DNA of 64,000 nt, taken from NCBI GenBank assembly GCA_020055645.1, contig CM034546.1, positions 34,348,001-34,412,000 of the forward strand. The letters are read 5' to 3'. Shown here piece after piece: positions 9,480 to 22,699 of the stretch. Position 1 is the first letter of the stretch, and each line of letters opens with the position of its first letter. The translations under genes and the position numbers were made by a program. Below the pieces are notes generated by a model. It was not told the origin of the DNA. It searched no databases and saw only the letters and a list, made by a program, of their open reading frames with translations. This DNA comes from Tomocerus qinae (taxonomy: Eukaryota > Arthropoda > Collembola > Entomobryomorpha > Tomoceridae).

Positions 9480-12297
9480 TTTTGTAGTTAAAGCATATGA
9501 CTATCTGACCATGCTTCTTAAAGGAAAATAATCATTGCGAAATCTTGTCGACAAAAGCTCATTAATAGTATATGGATAAGTTTCTACGTCCATTAATTGA
9601 CCATAATTTTATAGGTATATTAGCTATTGCTCTTTATTTGCATTGGTAAAAGTAACAACATAAAAAGCCTTTCCGCATTCGTGATATTTGAGTTTTATTT
9701 TGGATTTGTGGGTTTTGTTATTGACCAAAGAGCGTGGAAAGTCTGTAATTGTGTCACATCTTTTTTAAATTCTTCTACATGTGCACTATTTGTTAAATAT
9801 TTATATTATTTTGTATGGAAATATGATTAGGCAATATGTGTATATAATTTACAGCATGCATTGCATACCACTAGAATTGTAATACTTTGAACTTCTCATT
9901 TAATGACACTCGTAAAAGTGTTATAATATACGAAGCATTGAATTTGTGAATAAAGTACAGATTGCTCACGTAATTGAAAGAAGAGTAAATATGGTAATTG
10001 CATCAATTGAATGTGCGTAAAGACGAAGACTCTCCCTTTCTAAATATGAGAATTAACTCTCATGATTCATAAAGAGTACCAAAGCATGCATAAATCAATT
10101 GTTTGATTTCAGTAGAGCATAGCGTCCACATAAACATTGTACTTTCCCCCAAGTTTTTCACCCGTTTAGAATAAATACGATAAACATATTATTGCCACAT
10201 ACTACAACATACTTTACCAATTTACGTGACTTACATTTACATGCATTCAGCAAAAATAAAAGTGCCATCATTTATTATGTACAATATGTATTTGTCCAAG
10301 GAATGACGCAGAAAATAAGGTTTTATTGTTGACATACTATATCTATACATATTTAGTAAATAAATATAATCAAGAAGAAACGTATAATACATTATTTATG
10401 CAATCAGTTCAGTATTACTAATATGCTGCTGTATATAATAATAACATTATGATAACACCAGTATATAGGTATTGCTTCATTTTTATGATAAGCCACAATC
10501 TTTTCACCGAACACAATTTGCTCCATTTACAAACCTTTCTGCGTCGAAAATCAAAGTATCTCAAGATAAGGTTGTTGGTAGTGAAATATACACAGTATAT
10601 ATTTTCCTATCATAAATAATATTTATAATTATACATTTAAGTCCACAGTTTACACTTTATTGTTGACTAAATTTTTATTCCTTTTTAAATCTGGGATTTG
10701 GTTCTGAAAATTCGTTATTAACATCTGATTAACCGATTCAGCCTTCCAATTTCCGAGTTTTTAATTTGAATGTTGAGACGATTGATCATTGATCTACTCT
10801 TCCATCCATGTAATATGCTTCTTATACAGGTTTTCTGTACGATTGATTAGCTCTTCCATCCATATGTAATTTGATTTTTGTAATTTATATACATTTTTAC
10901 GGCGGTCTGACACTTCTTTTAAAACCGGTATACCAGCTCTTCTACTTTCACGTCGTCTGCAAAAATTTAGTTCAATTACAATATATTTTTATTTTTTTCT
11001 ATCAACTAACGCTTCTTAACTGGATTAAAAATAACAATGATTACATGTTTACATCGATGGATGGATTGATGTCTCATCTGCTGCAATAATCTCATTAATC
11101 TGAAATGAAACGTGAACCTATCTAATATGTCAATGTGTAATAAACCTAGTTATGTCCTACAATTATAACCGGTTTTCTGCGTGACATAACTTTGGTAATA
11201 TTAAAATTAATATTTAAACAATTGAAATAAAGTAGTAATTAAAGTATTAGTAGGTATAGGGGTGTACTCGGTGGATATGGCACAGCCAAGGAGTATTTGC
11301 TAGGAAGACCTAGGTACATATGTTCAACTAAAATCTACAAACCTAATTTTCCAGTATGAATTAAAAACAAGTTGGCGGTAGGTCAATGTGTTAATTTTTG
11401 GCGAATTTTTCGGCATAATTCGTGTTATAAAATAATTAAAGAGATATGAAGAAAATCAAGCTTTATTGTATTGAAATGTTTTGAATGTGATTACATGGTA
11501 CACAAGACACGACGCGTGTGTCTGCAGCACGGGCCTGGTAGCTTTAGTACAATTAATAAATATTACTATTTTAGTATAATATAATTCTCATTGTTTTATT
11601 AGAATATTTAGCACATGTGGTTAAATGTTTTTTTCTATTTTCTAAAAAATAAAATTCCTACACAAAAATTTACATATTATTGCATAATATTATGCCTATC
11701 ATTATTTAGCCCCAAAAATAGTAATTCCCTCTACAGTAGAAAATCTAAAATCGAGTTTAAATTTTCAATCTAATAGCTTACAATATAAACCCATTTCACC
11801 GAAACTTAAATATTTTGTCAAGTTGTTGGTAATTCTACATTTTTCCCCTTTCACTTAAAATTTGGTTAGTTTTGATGGCTCTGGCGCTTGTATATTATTT
11901 GAACAACTTTTATAATAACATGAAATGGCAATGATATCACAGGTCTAAGCATCAAAAATGACTTGTTGAAGTAATCTATAGGCGGATTTATAAATTATTC
12001 ATAATAAACGCACTTAAATTATGCATCATCTAGTAATGTAATAAGAAGTTTAGTCTACACAGTAATAAATAAGGAATTCATAATTTTTTTGCCAAATAAA
12101 AATTATACATAAATATCAAATGATTACTTATATTTATAATAGTACATTAAAGATTTGGAAATAATGCACTTTATCCGTTATATATGCACATAATCATCAA
12201 TTCTGATGAACATCCCATGCAGTAGTTGTAACTTGTGTAGGCGAAAGTTTATTTTTGTAAAATGTGTCAGCAGGTAATTAATACAGAATAATCCACT
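9480..12297. other. Long AT-rich intergenic region, no gene recognised
   Basis: No exon with supporting splice sites or family resemblance was found on either strand. A short local duplication (CTCTTCCATCCATRTGTAAT) occurs at about 10797 and 10850. Confidence 0.5.
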
Positions 12298-14928
12298 TCA
12301 AAGTTGATCAATCACAGGCTGAAGTTGCTTCCAGGCTTTATCTACTTGTTTTCTAGTAAATGCAACATCCCAAAGTGATGAGAAGACGACTGTAGCCCGG
12401 TTCACTCGTTCATGGTTACTCACTTGAGAATTCAAACGGCTTTCGGCACTTTCTTGGGATAGATTATCACGGGCCTGGACCCTTCTGATAGCCTAAAATA
12501 CACAGACAGAATATTTAAACAGCTTCAGATTAATAGAATTACAATTTTGTTGACCCCAACCCAATCAGAACCCAATATAGAAAATATTTAAGGAAATGGG
12601 TCTTGGGATGGGATTCCTGTTGATTGCGACAGATTTGATTTTAATGACCAAAAGTCAACATTTCCAAATCCCTAGATGGTTTTTGGTCATGTCAGTAGTT
12701 TAGTAAATGTATTTTACCATCTACATATCTTGCTGTTTACAAAAGATTAAAAAATATTTTCACTCAAAGGGTTTTCTTAAAGCAATAGAAAATTTAATTG
12801 AGAGAATTGAAAGATCTAATAACTTACTTTAACACACATTGGATTATAATACAATAATAAATTGTATTATATTAAAATGTTTATATATAATAAACAATTA
12901 TAACCAAATTGAGAAGCCTTTTTAACTACTTTACTTGAAATAATGATATAATAAAATAATGCCACCCTGAACCGAATATGCAATGGTACAAGGAGATTTC
13001 ATGTTATATTTTGAATTGTATTTATGGTAATTATGTAAAATGTGTAAACACCAAACCTCTTCCTTGGGAATTACGACGACCCAGATATCATGACACAAAA
13101 AGTCCCAACCAGCTTCGAGTAAAACAGCTGCTTCCATTACAATAACTTTCTTGCCTTCTACAACCAACTCGGCAATTCGTTTTTCTGCTAGAGCTTTTAT
13201 TTCTGGCCAAACTATGCTAGTCAGCTTTTTCATTTCAGATTCGTTGTTGAACACTTTGAGGCCTAACTTTCTGCGGTCTATTTCACCACCCCCCTCCAGT
13301 AAAATATCTTCTCCGAATGTATCTATCAATTTCTTAAAGCAAGGTGTTCCAGAACGATAAGCCTCATGAGCCATGTGGTCACAATTGATGCTTGCGATTC
13401 CGAGAGTTTCCATGTAGGAACATATGGTGGACTTTCCACTGGCGATACCTCCCGTTAGTCCAATAATGTAGGGTACCGATGGAGGCTTTATCTACAACGA
13501 AATAAAATTAGTTTATTGACACAAAATATAACAACCCACAACTCAAATAAAATTAGTACGTTTTCAGAACCTATAAGAAAGTAACACACAAAAATATTAA
13601 TTAAAAAAATATTTAGTTCAACTAAATTGGCTCTAAATATTGCAAACTTTACTTTTTAATAACTAAAACCAAAAATGGGTTTAATCTTAAGATTTTTAGG
13701 TTAAGCCTACTTAATATTACAAAACAATATCGGTATATAAAGCGTTGAAACTTCGAAACCTTTGATTTTGAAATTTCACTACTTTATTTCTTTAATTGTA
13801 TACAATTTTGGGATTTACTTTGAACTCTTAGGTTTTATATCATGTAAATTTGAATGAGTATTGATTTGAGATTAATAATAAATAGAAAATGTAAAATATT
13901 TTACCATAGCTTGTAATCTTTCTCCAAGAATACGAATTCTTTGAGAACTGGAACTGATTTTATCTTCTTCGTGCTCACTTTGCTTCATTGGTTCGGAAAA
14001 TAATTCGATGTGGTGAATATCTAAAGGTGGAAAATCCTTTTGTTTGCGTAATTCGTTGATTTTAGCAGCACCTTTTACAGTTTCTGTACTAACGACAATG
14101 AAATCGATATCCTTCTCAGAAACTGTGGGTCCATAAGGTTCTTCGAGAGGAACTATTCTATGCGTTAAATTAGGTGCAACATCATCTAGGAAGTTTTTGA
14201 CTCGTTCAATTCTCTTCTCACAAGGTTCTATCAACTCGAACAGTAGTTTACCTGTAATAAAGCATTAATTATTAGATTGAAAACAATTTTAGAGAATAAT
14301 TAAATGACTATCAAATATTTAGCTTACTTTTGATCATTTCGTCGTCTGTAACCCCCACAATTAATTCTTTGTTGCACCTCAAAACTGCTTCAGTGAGTAA
14401 GATTTTATGAGCATTGTGCATTCGATCAAATGTTCCTCCAAGTGCTACAACATCATAAGTCTTGATAGCTTTATCAGTGTCAGCAGGATCCTCGACTTCA
14501 ATTTTATCTTCAACAACAGCTGATCCTTCTAAAAACTGCACTTCAAAGTTATCACTTTTTCTTAAGAATAACTCATTAACAAGTGCTTCGACTCTTGCTT
14601 TGGTTACACCACTTTTAAATTCAGACTCGACCATAACAAGGTCAAGAGGTTGCTTTACAAACTCAAGAATACCATTTGGCTTTTTTAATAACAGTCGAAC
14701 ATCCAAATGGGGACATTGTGATGTCCCTTGACTGTATAAGGCTGATGAAATTCGGCTGACTTTGTACCTAGTCTTATAATCTAATGTAGATACTTCGCCA
14801 TTCAATTTCCACGGGTAAACATATAGAACCCCACTAAGTCGCTTTTCTGCGGCAGCTAGATTTAATCTGGTTCTTGAAGTTAGGTTAATTGTTGACGACG
14901 TCAGCAGAAGTAACCCTGTTAAGGCCAT
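12298..14928 (-). CDS. COASY: Bifunctional coenzyme A synthase (PPAT/DPCK), four coding exons
   Basis: It catalyses the last two steps of CoA synthesis: adenylyl transfer to 4'-phosphopantetheine, then 3' phosphorylation of dephospho-CoA. Exons are 14328-14928, 13905-14251, 13057-13491 and 12298-12492; all junctions keep the frame and the product is 525 residues (the human enzyme is 564). The PPAT nucleotidyltransferase motif GGTFDRMHNAHK begins at about residue 164, followed by LIVGVTDDEMIKSK. The dephospho-CoA kinase P-loop GGIASGKST is at residues 330-338, followed by INCDHMAHEAY. The last exon encodes AIRRVQARDNLSQESAESRL and a C-terminal tail like the animal enzyme's. The N-terminus is hydrophobic (MALTGLLLLTSS), compatible with the mitochondrial association known for animal COASY. 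The intron 3 donor, GTTTGG, is weak but gives the conserved protein join. Neighbouring genes are unrelated. Confidence 0.93.
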
Positions 14929-15011
14929 TTTCTTACAAAAATTTATTTAAAGCTGCAATTAAAACGTTTCAACTCTTCAGTTTTATAGTAGTGGACTTAA
15001 AACTCCGAATC

Positions 15012-15520
15012 TAAATAAAAAAAAAATGTAATTAGAAAAATCAAAATCATTTTCTAAAATTATTATACCAATCAGCAATCACCGAGATCTACAATTTTAG
15101 GAATTAAGTCAGGTGTCAAGATTTAAAAAAGAATACAAAATATTACGTCATGTGTTTATCATTTAAATATTGAGTTTGCCCTTGGAATGATTTCGTGAAA
15201 TATGAAATACTTTAAATTATGAGGGCTTTAGGTAAATGACATCACTTTTGAATAATAAAATTGGTTTCTCACTAACCTTTGAACTTTGGTTTCACTGTTT
15301 TTTGTATTTGGTTTTTATTATCGTCTTGTACTTCCTACACTCCTACTGAATTATACTAAAGTTTTGCCACTTCTTTTTTTAGCAATTTCCAGTTAAAAAA
15401 TTTACACATTTCAGATTTATACACTTTTCAAATCTAATATAATTATAATTAGTATGAATGAATAAATAACTGTTATAACTTACGGCAAGATAAGAAGGAA
15501 GATCCATTGATTGTTTATAC
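15012..15520 (-). promoter_or_regulatory. Probable 5'UTR intron and promoter of CoA synthase
   Basis: On the minus strand, TATAAAC (about 15513-15519) is followed about 35 bp later by the donor GCC|GTAAGT at 15480. A T-rich tract ending TTTAG|ATTCGG at about 15012 makes a good acceptor 84 bp upstream of the CoA synthase start codon. This suggests a short non-coding first exon and an intron of about 470 bp. It is inferred from the splice signals alone. Confidence 0.45.
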
Positions 15521-15529
15521 TTTCATTCT

Positions 15530-16800
15530 CATACAGCTGAAATGGTAGGTATCTGTGCCAACTTAAAATTAGCGGGGTAATGGTGACACACTTTAGTATT
15601 GCTGGCGAAGAATTATTGTGGTAAGGAACGCAACGTTCAGGTGAATGTAGCGTGTTAAAATTCCATAAGCATTTTTATACGGGGAGAAACCGCAAAGCAG
15701 ACAGCGCATTGCCCGAAGGGCAATGTGTGGTTTCACCACTTATACTGCATTTAACTGAAGGGTCAAAATCTATTGACACCGATTGCTCGTAAACTGGTAA
15801 TTTCTGTGAAATAATGCAAGATACCGAAAACGTAGAGCCATTCTCTGCGGGGTGTGCATTAATTTGAAATCAGCTGTCCGGTGTCAACTTTAGCCGTAGG
15901 AACCGGAAGAATGAATTTTGAAATTGTTTGGTCACCAATTTATCTCCTTGGCTACTTAGTCCAATGCATCATAGTCATAGTCATTGGGTACTGGAAAGAC
16001 TCATGGAACTAGGAATACACAGTGAAACATTCCATTTCCTAATTCAATCTCCGTAGATACGGAGTACGTAGTGCACTGAATTGGCTCATTGGCTGCCATC
16101 AGCCAATAATGATAATAATATCGGATTTAAAAATGCATTTATTCCTATTACGTAGTATTCCCATTCCCAATAATCCCAGTTACATTCACATCTCAATGCA
16201 AATACCGAGAACTGAGAACAATTCCAGGGATGGAAAATATATTAGGCTTGAGGGTACTTACAGGGATTGTAACAAATAAACAATAAGGAAAATTTCAGGG
16301 ATGAAAAAAAATATAGTTGAGTGCGATTCCAGGCATCGAAAATGTCTAATTGTAATAGGCATGCATATCTATAATGCTCATTATTACTATATAAAAATAC
16401 AAACATATACGCTTTACTGGCTACTGTTTTACTAACTACGAGAATACCAACTATTTTATCTCCCTCAAGCGGGTGTTTGGGGGCGGCAGCCCCCAATAAA
16501 AAATAATATATTATCACATACCTATATAATATATTATTAATAATTTTGCGAAAATAACAAATTTATAAAGATCAAATAGCATATTATGTATCGTTTTTCC
16601 ATAAACGTAAAATTTACATTATAACCTAGTCAGTGATAAATATTTCGGAAATGACAACTTTACTCGAGTACTGTACATTGTCATGCATGGTATTGATACC
16701 TACATAATTAATTTCTGAATATTTATAATCTAGTTAAATTTTTCGTAGTTCGTAGTTATATGATTGTTATAACCAGATATATCAAGAAAAACAATAAAAT
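15530..16800. other. Intergenic region, nothing recognised
   Basis: Contains small hairpins only, for example ATTGCCCGAAGGGCAAT near 15709 and GGGGGCGGCAGCCCCC near 16480. No gene is visible. Confidence 0.45.
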
Positions 16801-16802
16801 AA

Positions 16803-17652
16803 AAAATATAACAGGTAAAAACCTGGAAAAATATACGGTGAGAATGCCAGCAAAACTTAAAAACAAGGCATAATTTAGAGATTGCGGTATGACAAAAATA
16901 ATGAAATTTTGCAAAAGTATTCACCTAAATAATCTCCCCGTGCGTTTAAAGCTATTTCCTTGCAATTCTTCAAAACTGATGTGGTAATTGAATGATTCAA
17001 CAGACTTTGTAATTGTTATTATAATTGACAATAATTTCAAAATGAGATATCAAATTTCAACTTAACATAAATCTAACGTTTGGTAGATTAAAAGTTGAAA
17101 ACTAAGGTCCAGCTTCTTTAAATGGCGACTTCAATAAACATCAGCATTTTCTATGTTATAGTTATGAATGAAATTTTGACATTACATTTAATTTTTTATA
17201 CACCCCTCATATTAGGAGTGCGATCATGATATGATTTAAAGAAAACAAATAGAATATTTTATCTAGAATATAGGCACAAAAAATTTCCATATCGTCAACT
17301 CTCCGTAGCTCCGTTATTGACATTAAATCCGTTATGCTATTTTACAAAGGCGTACAAAGATATAAGGGCAACAAATTCCCATTTTATGAAATATTTTTCA
17401 TCCCTGCATAGGTTAACTACATTGACGGGCCAGGAAAACAAATAAATTTCGAGGTTTTATTCATGTCACAAAACAAATGTTCAAAGATAGTTCAAATGAC
17501 TTAACTTTAAACGCACGGGTAGATATTTAGGAGAATACTTTTGCAAAATTTCATTATTTTTGTCATACCGCAATCTCTAAATTATGCCTTGTTTTTAAGT
17601 TTTGCTGGCATTCTCACCGTATATTTTTCCAGGTTTTTACCTGTTATATTTT
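16803..17652. repeat. Inverted repeat, 148-bp arms, 550-bp spacer
   Basis: 16803-16951 and 17505-17652 are nearly perfect reverse complements. Shared landmarks are TTTAAACGCACGG, TCATACCGCAATCTCTAAAT and CAGGTTTTTACCTG. The small open frames in the two arms are mirror images of each other for this reason. The right arm abuts the decayed ionotropic receptor, so the repeat may be a transposon end or an inverted duplication of that receptor's 5' region. Confidence 0.8.
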
Positions 17653-17740
17653 CGTCTCGTCTCAATTATGAATTTACAATTACAAACTTTTTTACAAAAT
17701 TTTTTGAATTTTCACCTATCAAAGCTCCGTTGCAAAGACA

Positions 17741-18581
17741 GTGACAATGATCAGTATAGATGAGATTGTTTCTGCGTCAGAATATAAAAGAAGTTCCCGT
17801 GAATCGTCACTTCAAAATGTAAATATTACAAATTATGGTTTTAATGAAAATAACGGCTTAGGGTTTGCAATTTCCTCAGTTATTCTAAGTCGATTTCCAA
17901 ACTCTACATTAGTAGAATGGGATGAGAGATGTAGATGGATATTTGGAATGTTTCAAGGACAAACCGAACGCTGTAGAAATCTTTTTCAATAAATGAGAGG
18001 CCATATACTTTTTCTTATTCTACAACAATTTCAATCATGGAAGATTCTGTCAATTTCATTTCCTGTGTCGTTTTGGAATATGAGAGCCTGTCGTTTTACG
18101 GCTACATTCGACCATTTCAACCTTATGCTTGGTTAGGCATCATCATTTCAATATTTTCTGTAATTGCTTTAGTCCACGGTGCGGTGTAGTGTTTTGTAAA
18201 AAAAGAGGAAAGTATTCCCTTCGTTACGATTTGCTTTGCTTATCTGTTGGAAATCAGCTGTTTGGTTTCAACAGAAGTCAACAAAAAGGTTTGGTTTAAA
18301 TTGTTGATAGGCCCAATGTTACTTATATGTTTATTGTGCTAACAAATGGGTATAAGGGAATTGTCATTTCTGATTTAATTGAGCCACGTCCCGTAAAGAA
18401 AATAGAATCAATTGAACATCTGGCAAATCTTTCTGATATTTCTGCTGTTAGTGTGTTTACTTACGGTAATGAATTTAAGCCTTTTTTCATCCCCATACAT
18501 CGCCAAAATAATATACTTGAATTGTATGACTGTTACAAAATAAATTCCACTATTCCTAGTTTGACCGGACGTTTATGACAA
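17741..18581 (+). pseudogene. Ionotropic receptor (IR-type) pseudogene
   Basis: Three successive frames carry IR-like sequence. The first ends at 17992. The second (about 18000-18340) contains RPYTFSYSTTISI, then FYGYIRPFQPYAWLGIIISI, which resembles the ligand-binding lobe running into membrane helix M1, but it has a stop at 18187. The third (18327-18578) contains FIVLTNGYKGIVISDLIEP, resembling the M3 helix and the start of lobe S2, then VKKIESIEHLANLSD. Two frame changes plus an in-frame stop argue for a dead gene. The intact IR at 59782-61905 is intronless, so introns are not the obvious explanation here. The C-terminal helix was not found. Assignment is by motif pattern only. Confidence 0.5.
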
Positions 18582-18637
18582 TATAGGATTTACATAGTAT
18601 GTATGATAAATGTCGTTTTGTGACTAAATATCGTCCC

Positions 18638-18729
18638 TTAAGGAACCATTTAGCGTCAATGCACCTTAATGCACGAAATAATCTTAATGCACTTTTTGAT
18701 TGATGCATAACGGCTAAATGGTTCCTTTA
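18638..18729. repeat. Small inverted-repeat element
   Basis: TTAAGGAACCATTTAGC is matched in reverse by GCTAAATGGTTCCTTTA 92 bp away. It is non-coding and probably a short MITE relic; the left end carries TTAA but the right end does not. Confidence 0.55.
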
Positions 18730-18739
18730 TGTATGTATG

Positions 18740-20270
18740 TATGATCAATTTTTACCTTTTAATTATTTATTTATAACATTGAAAAAATAGCATAATTCTA
18801 AACATTCCAAAACAGCAATCAACTAATTCAGAAAGCCTACATTCAACATTATGGGTCCGGGGCATACACACAAAATTTTCAACTTGCCTACAGCACGGCA
18901 AATAGAGACATCATCAAAAATAATGAAAACAAAAAAGTGACAATGTAATAAAGATATCTTTACCAAGTGAAAGAATTTTGTTTGTTTTATAAAAATAGCC
19001 ACTTTCCCTGTTATAAATGCTACATTCCTTTATTGCCTAACTGCCAAAGCATTTGTACAAACTGCAAAATGCTTTTGTTTTACACTCACTTTCAATATAA
19101 CCCTTTAAAGATCACATTATTTCAAGCTCCTTCCAAAATCTGCTGGAGACTGCAAAACGAGAACGAAGTGGAATATCGTCAAAAAACTTTCAATTTTTAG
19201 ATGACAATATGAAGAACATTTTTGTCCCTTTATTTTTTCAATTAAGTTATTATTTAAAAAGCCTTTGCGACTTGAAAAATTTCATAATTTACATGTAAAT
19301 GACCAAATTTTAAAATTTTCTCACACATGAAATAAGGGGATCATATACTGTTCGTATAGTTGCCTAGTTTAGAAGCCAACTTGGATTTATTTGGATTGTC
19401 TTTGACATGCAATATCTTGTAAGGTCAATATCATTATATAGGAAGGTGAATAAAACTGAATTGCAATTTGCAATATTCAGAATAAACTGGAGCTATGTCT
19501 CACCTGTGCTTATTATATTATTATCATACCTATAAGTTACTTATACAGCACAGTCTAACACAAATATAAATTCTTATCTACTGATAACTGAGGTGTCGGT
19601 GTCAGTGGCCGGGTTTACCGTGCATCAGATCAATTACGTTTGTAAGTGTAATAACTCAATAACGGACAAAAGGGAAAAAACGAATATTCTCCCTCCGAGC
19701 CATCATCATTCTCCAACCTCGCCCACTATTCCAAACCCATCAGACTCCACATTTCGGACCATTTTCCAACCCGTCATTAACGTTACTTGTGGTTGTTTCA
19801 ATATTTTGTCATTTTTTGAGATTAATAATATTTTATACAATAGAAGAAAAACACAATCTTATTTTCTTAATGGAAAATCAAACTAATCTAACATTAGTGC
19901 TGGCGTAATTGGAGCAGTTTGACACCATCTCAAAAGCTGAAAGCAAGGAAATTGTAAGTTCAATAATTTTTTATCTATTAGTTATATATTGTAAATAGCT
20001 GAATTTAAGAAGAGATTCGTTATGTAATAAGTAGGGTTAAAGTTATGACAATCTGCATGCAACTATTACCACATTAGATTTTGAAGACAATAATACGTTA
20101 AATAGAATATACTTTAATAATAATACACTTTTATCCCAACCCGTTAACATAAGGCAATTTAGCTTATATAAAAAGAGTATTGAAGTTATTAAAAAATTTG
20201 ATTTAGCCTTTCTTTCTCATACATTTGAAGTTCTTCTATAAACGATAATGTTTTTATGAGGTAAATAAAT
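18740..20270. other. Intergenic region, no convincing gene
   Basis: A 77-codon open frame at 18967-19200 has several Cys pairs (CYKCY, CTNCK) but no recognisable family and no splice context. It might be decayed exon sequence of the upstream receptor. Nothing else stands out. Confidence 0.4.
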
Positions 20271-21095
20271 AAATACTGTAAACTGTAAGTCATGATTTCT
20301 CAACTTGCCTCGCATTGGTATTGGTAGTACTAGTACTAAGCACTGCAAACTGTTGTAATTCATGATTATGATTTCTCACCATGCCTTTTGTTGAGTAGAA
20401 TGGTAGAACTAAATATAATATACTGTAACCGTAAGTCATGATTCCTCAACTTGCCTCGCATTGGCAGAGTAGAGTGCAGTGGTAGTACTAAATTCCGCAA
20501 ACTGTAAGTCATGATTTCTCAACTTGCCTCGCATTGGTATTGGTAGTACTAGTACTAAATACTGCAAACTGTTGTATGTAAGTCATGATTGTGATTTCTC
20601 ACGTTGCCTCGCATTGGTAGAGGAGAGTGGTAGTACTAAATTCTGTAAACTGTTGTAAGCTATGATTGTGATTTCTCACCTTGCCTCGTATTTGTAGAGT
20701 AGAGTGGCGTAGTGTGTAGTGTGTGTGGTAGTACTAAATACATACTGTAACTGTAAGTCATGATTTCTCAATTTGCCTCGCATTGGTATTGGCAGTACTG
20801 TACTAGTATAGTACTAAATACTGCAAACTGTTGTATGTAAGTCATGATTATGATTTCTCACCTTGCCTCTCATTTGCAGAGTAGAGTGGTAGTACTAAAT
20901 ATATACTGTAACTGTAAGTCATGATTTATCAACTTGCCTCGCATTGGTATTGGTAGTACTAGCACTAAATACTGCAAACTGTTGTAAGTTTTGATTGTGA
21001 TTTCTCACGTTGCCTCCCTTTTACTAAATTCTGTAAACTGTGCAGTACTAGTACTAAATACTGCAAACTGTTGTAAGCTATGATTGTGATTTCTC

Positions 21096-21995
21096 GATTC
21101 ACCCCCGAATTGTAAACCCTTTTTTGTCAACACACGAATAATTTTTTGTCAACACCAAGTTTCTTTATTGTCAACATAACCAAGGTCCTATTTTGTCAAC
21201 AGTAATTTTTATTGATGCAATATATTAAAATAAACCGTAACGTTAGATAATCAGTCATTGCATGGACAAGTAAAAATTCTTCATCTTACAAAAATATTGT
21301 AACAATTTTTCATAGTTTGTCAGCTATCGTATAAAAATTCACTCCGAAAATGACGTTTTTGATTTATTGCGAACTATTTTTTTAAACGTTTGGTATACTT
21401 TACAACATGTGGGCATTTCTTGTTAGGAACCTTATTTCGCATAACAATCCTAGCCAAAGTAGGATATTAGTTATCGGTATTAGTTATTCGCTTTATTTTG
21501 TCTAATTTATTGGACACACCATGGATAACGTATAGTTGGCCTTTAATCTCACACATTTTTGGAGGTGTTTTGAAGGTCCCATCAGCAATCCAAGTTTCAC
21601 AGGAATATAACTTTTTCAGATTATTTGTGGCAATGAAATATAAACATCTCATTGCTGGAGTAACAGTCATACCACATAAATGGATCGCCTCTCGATCAAG
21701 TTTTGAAGTCCGATAAATTCAGAAGTGACACATGTAGAGGATCTCGAAACACACAATCGTTAGGTTTGTAGGAGTGAATGTTACTGCAAACCGCCGTAGG
21801 TTACATGCACCGTGTGCACCCACCCACTCATATTTGTTGTTACTATTCCTGAAATAAAGACTTTTACCTACGAAAAAACTTGTGTTGACAAAAAGTCTAA
21901 AAGGGTTGACAAAAAGGTGTTGACGACCAAAGGTGTCAAAATTGTGTTGACAATTCGGTGTTGACAAAAAGGTGTTGACAATTTGGGGTGGTCCC
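21096..21995. mobile_element. Mutator-like element (MULE), 900 bp, defective
   Basis: It is flanked by GATTTCTC at 21088-21095 and 21996-22003, an 8-bp perfect (9-bp with one mismatch) target duplication. The ends are inverted: CACCCCCGAATTGTAAACCC on the left against the complement of GACAATTTGGGGTG on the right. Each end carries several copies of a TTTTTGTCAACAC-type motif with variable spacers. A 67-codon minus-strand frame at 21467-21670 contains ETWIADGTFKTPPKM and QLYVIHG, the conserved start of the MULE transposase domain. The rest of the transposase is absent, so it cannot move on its own. Confidence 0.8.
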
Positions 21996-22006
21996 GATTT
22001 CTCACC

Positions 22007-22364
22007 AGTGTATAATTGATTCAATATGAGATGAACTATTAATTAAATATGAATCGAGTCCTCTCCAATCAGAATCACTTTTTGTCAATCAGCCAGACCG
22101 TGACTTTGTCGTGACTAAATCTCTTAAAAGTCAAAAAATATGTAGTTTATTTACATATAATATAATATTTGTATTAAGTAGTAAAAACTGATCTCCCTAC
22201 TATACGATTTAAGCCTGATGATGACTCTCGAAATGCATTGCTAATGAAGAAATAAATGGGATTGATCTCTTTGATATTGGTCGACTAATTCAAGTTATTC
22301 TGATTGGAGAGGACTCGATTCATATTTAATTAATAGTTCATCTCATATTGAATCAATTATACAC
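22007..22364. mobile_element. Palindromic MITE nested beside the MULE, 10-bp target duplication
   Basis: The terminal inverted repeats are about 68 bp and essentially perfect, starting GTGTATAATTGATTCAATAT. They reach inward to CTCTCCAATCAGAAT. ATTTCTCACC is found at both borders (21997-22006 and 22365-22374). The left copy overlaps the MULE's own target duplication, so this element landed after the MULE. It is non-coding. A 10-bp duplication fits Mutator-like or foldback elements. Confidence 0.82.
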
Positions 22365-22699
22365 ATTTCTCACCTTGCCTCGCATTTGTAGAGTAGAGTG
22401 GTGTAGTGTGGTAGTACTAAATATATACTGTAACTGTAAGCCATGGTTTCTCAACTTGCTTCGTATTTGTATTGGTAGTACTAGTACTAAATATTGCAAA
22501 CTGTTGTAAGTTTTATGATTGTGATTTCTCAACTTGCCTCGCATTGGTAGAGTAGAGTGGTAGTACTAAATTCTGTCTGTAACAGACTGTAAGTCATGAT
22601 TTCTCAATTTGCCTGGCATTGGTACAATAGTTAGTACTAGTTAGTTAGTACAATTGGTACTAAACACTGTAAATTGTAACTACTGTAAGTCAGGTAAAT

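Larger units (their letters stand above)
20284..22690. repeat. Higher-order tandem array, interrupted at 21096-22364
   Basis: Units alternate between a form with CATGATTTCTCAACTTGCC, GCATTGGTATTGGTAG and TACTAGTACTAAATACTG, and a form with TTCTCACCTTGCCTCG, TAGAGTAGAGTGG and TAGTACTAAAT. They run from 20284 to 21095 and resume at 22375-22690. The period of the pair is roughly 150 bp, with variable deletions. Two mobile elements have split the array (listed separately). Confidence 0.85.

Noticed and set aside
19593-19886. 97-codon plus-strand frame with His/Pro/Ser-rich centre
   Set aside because: No family, no splice signals and no upstream promoter; compatible with chance in this AT-rich region.
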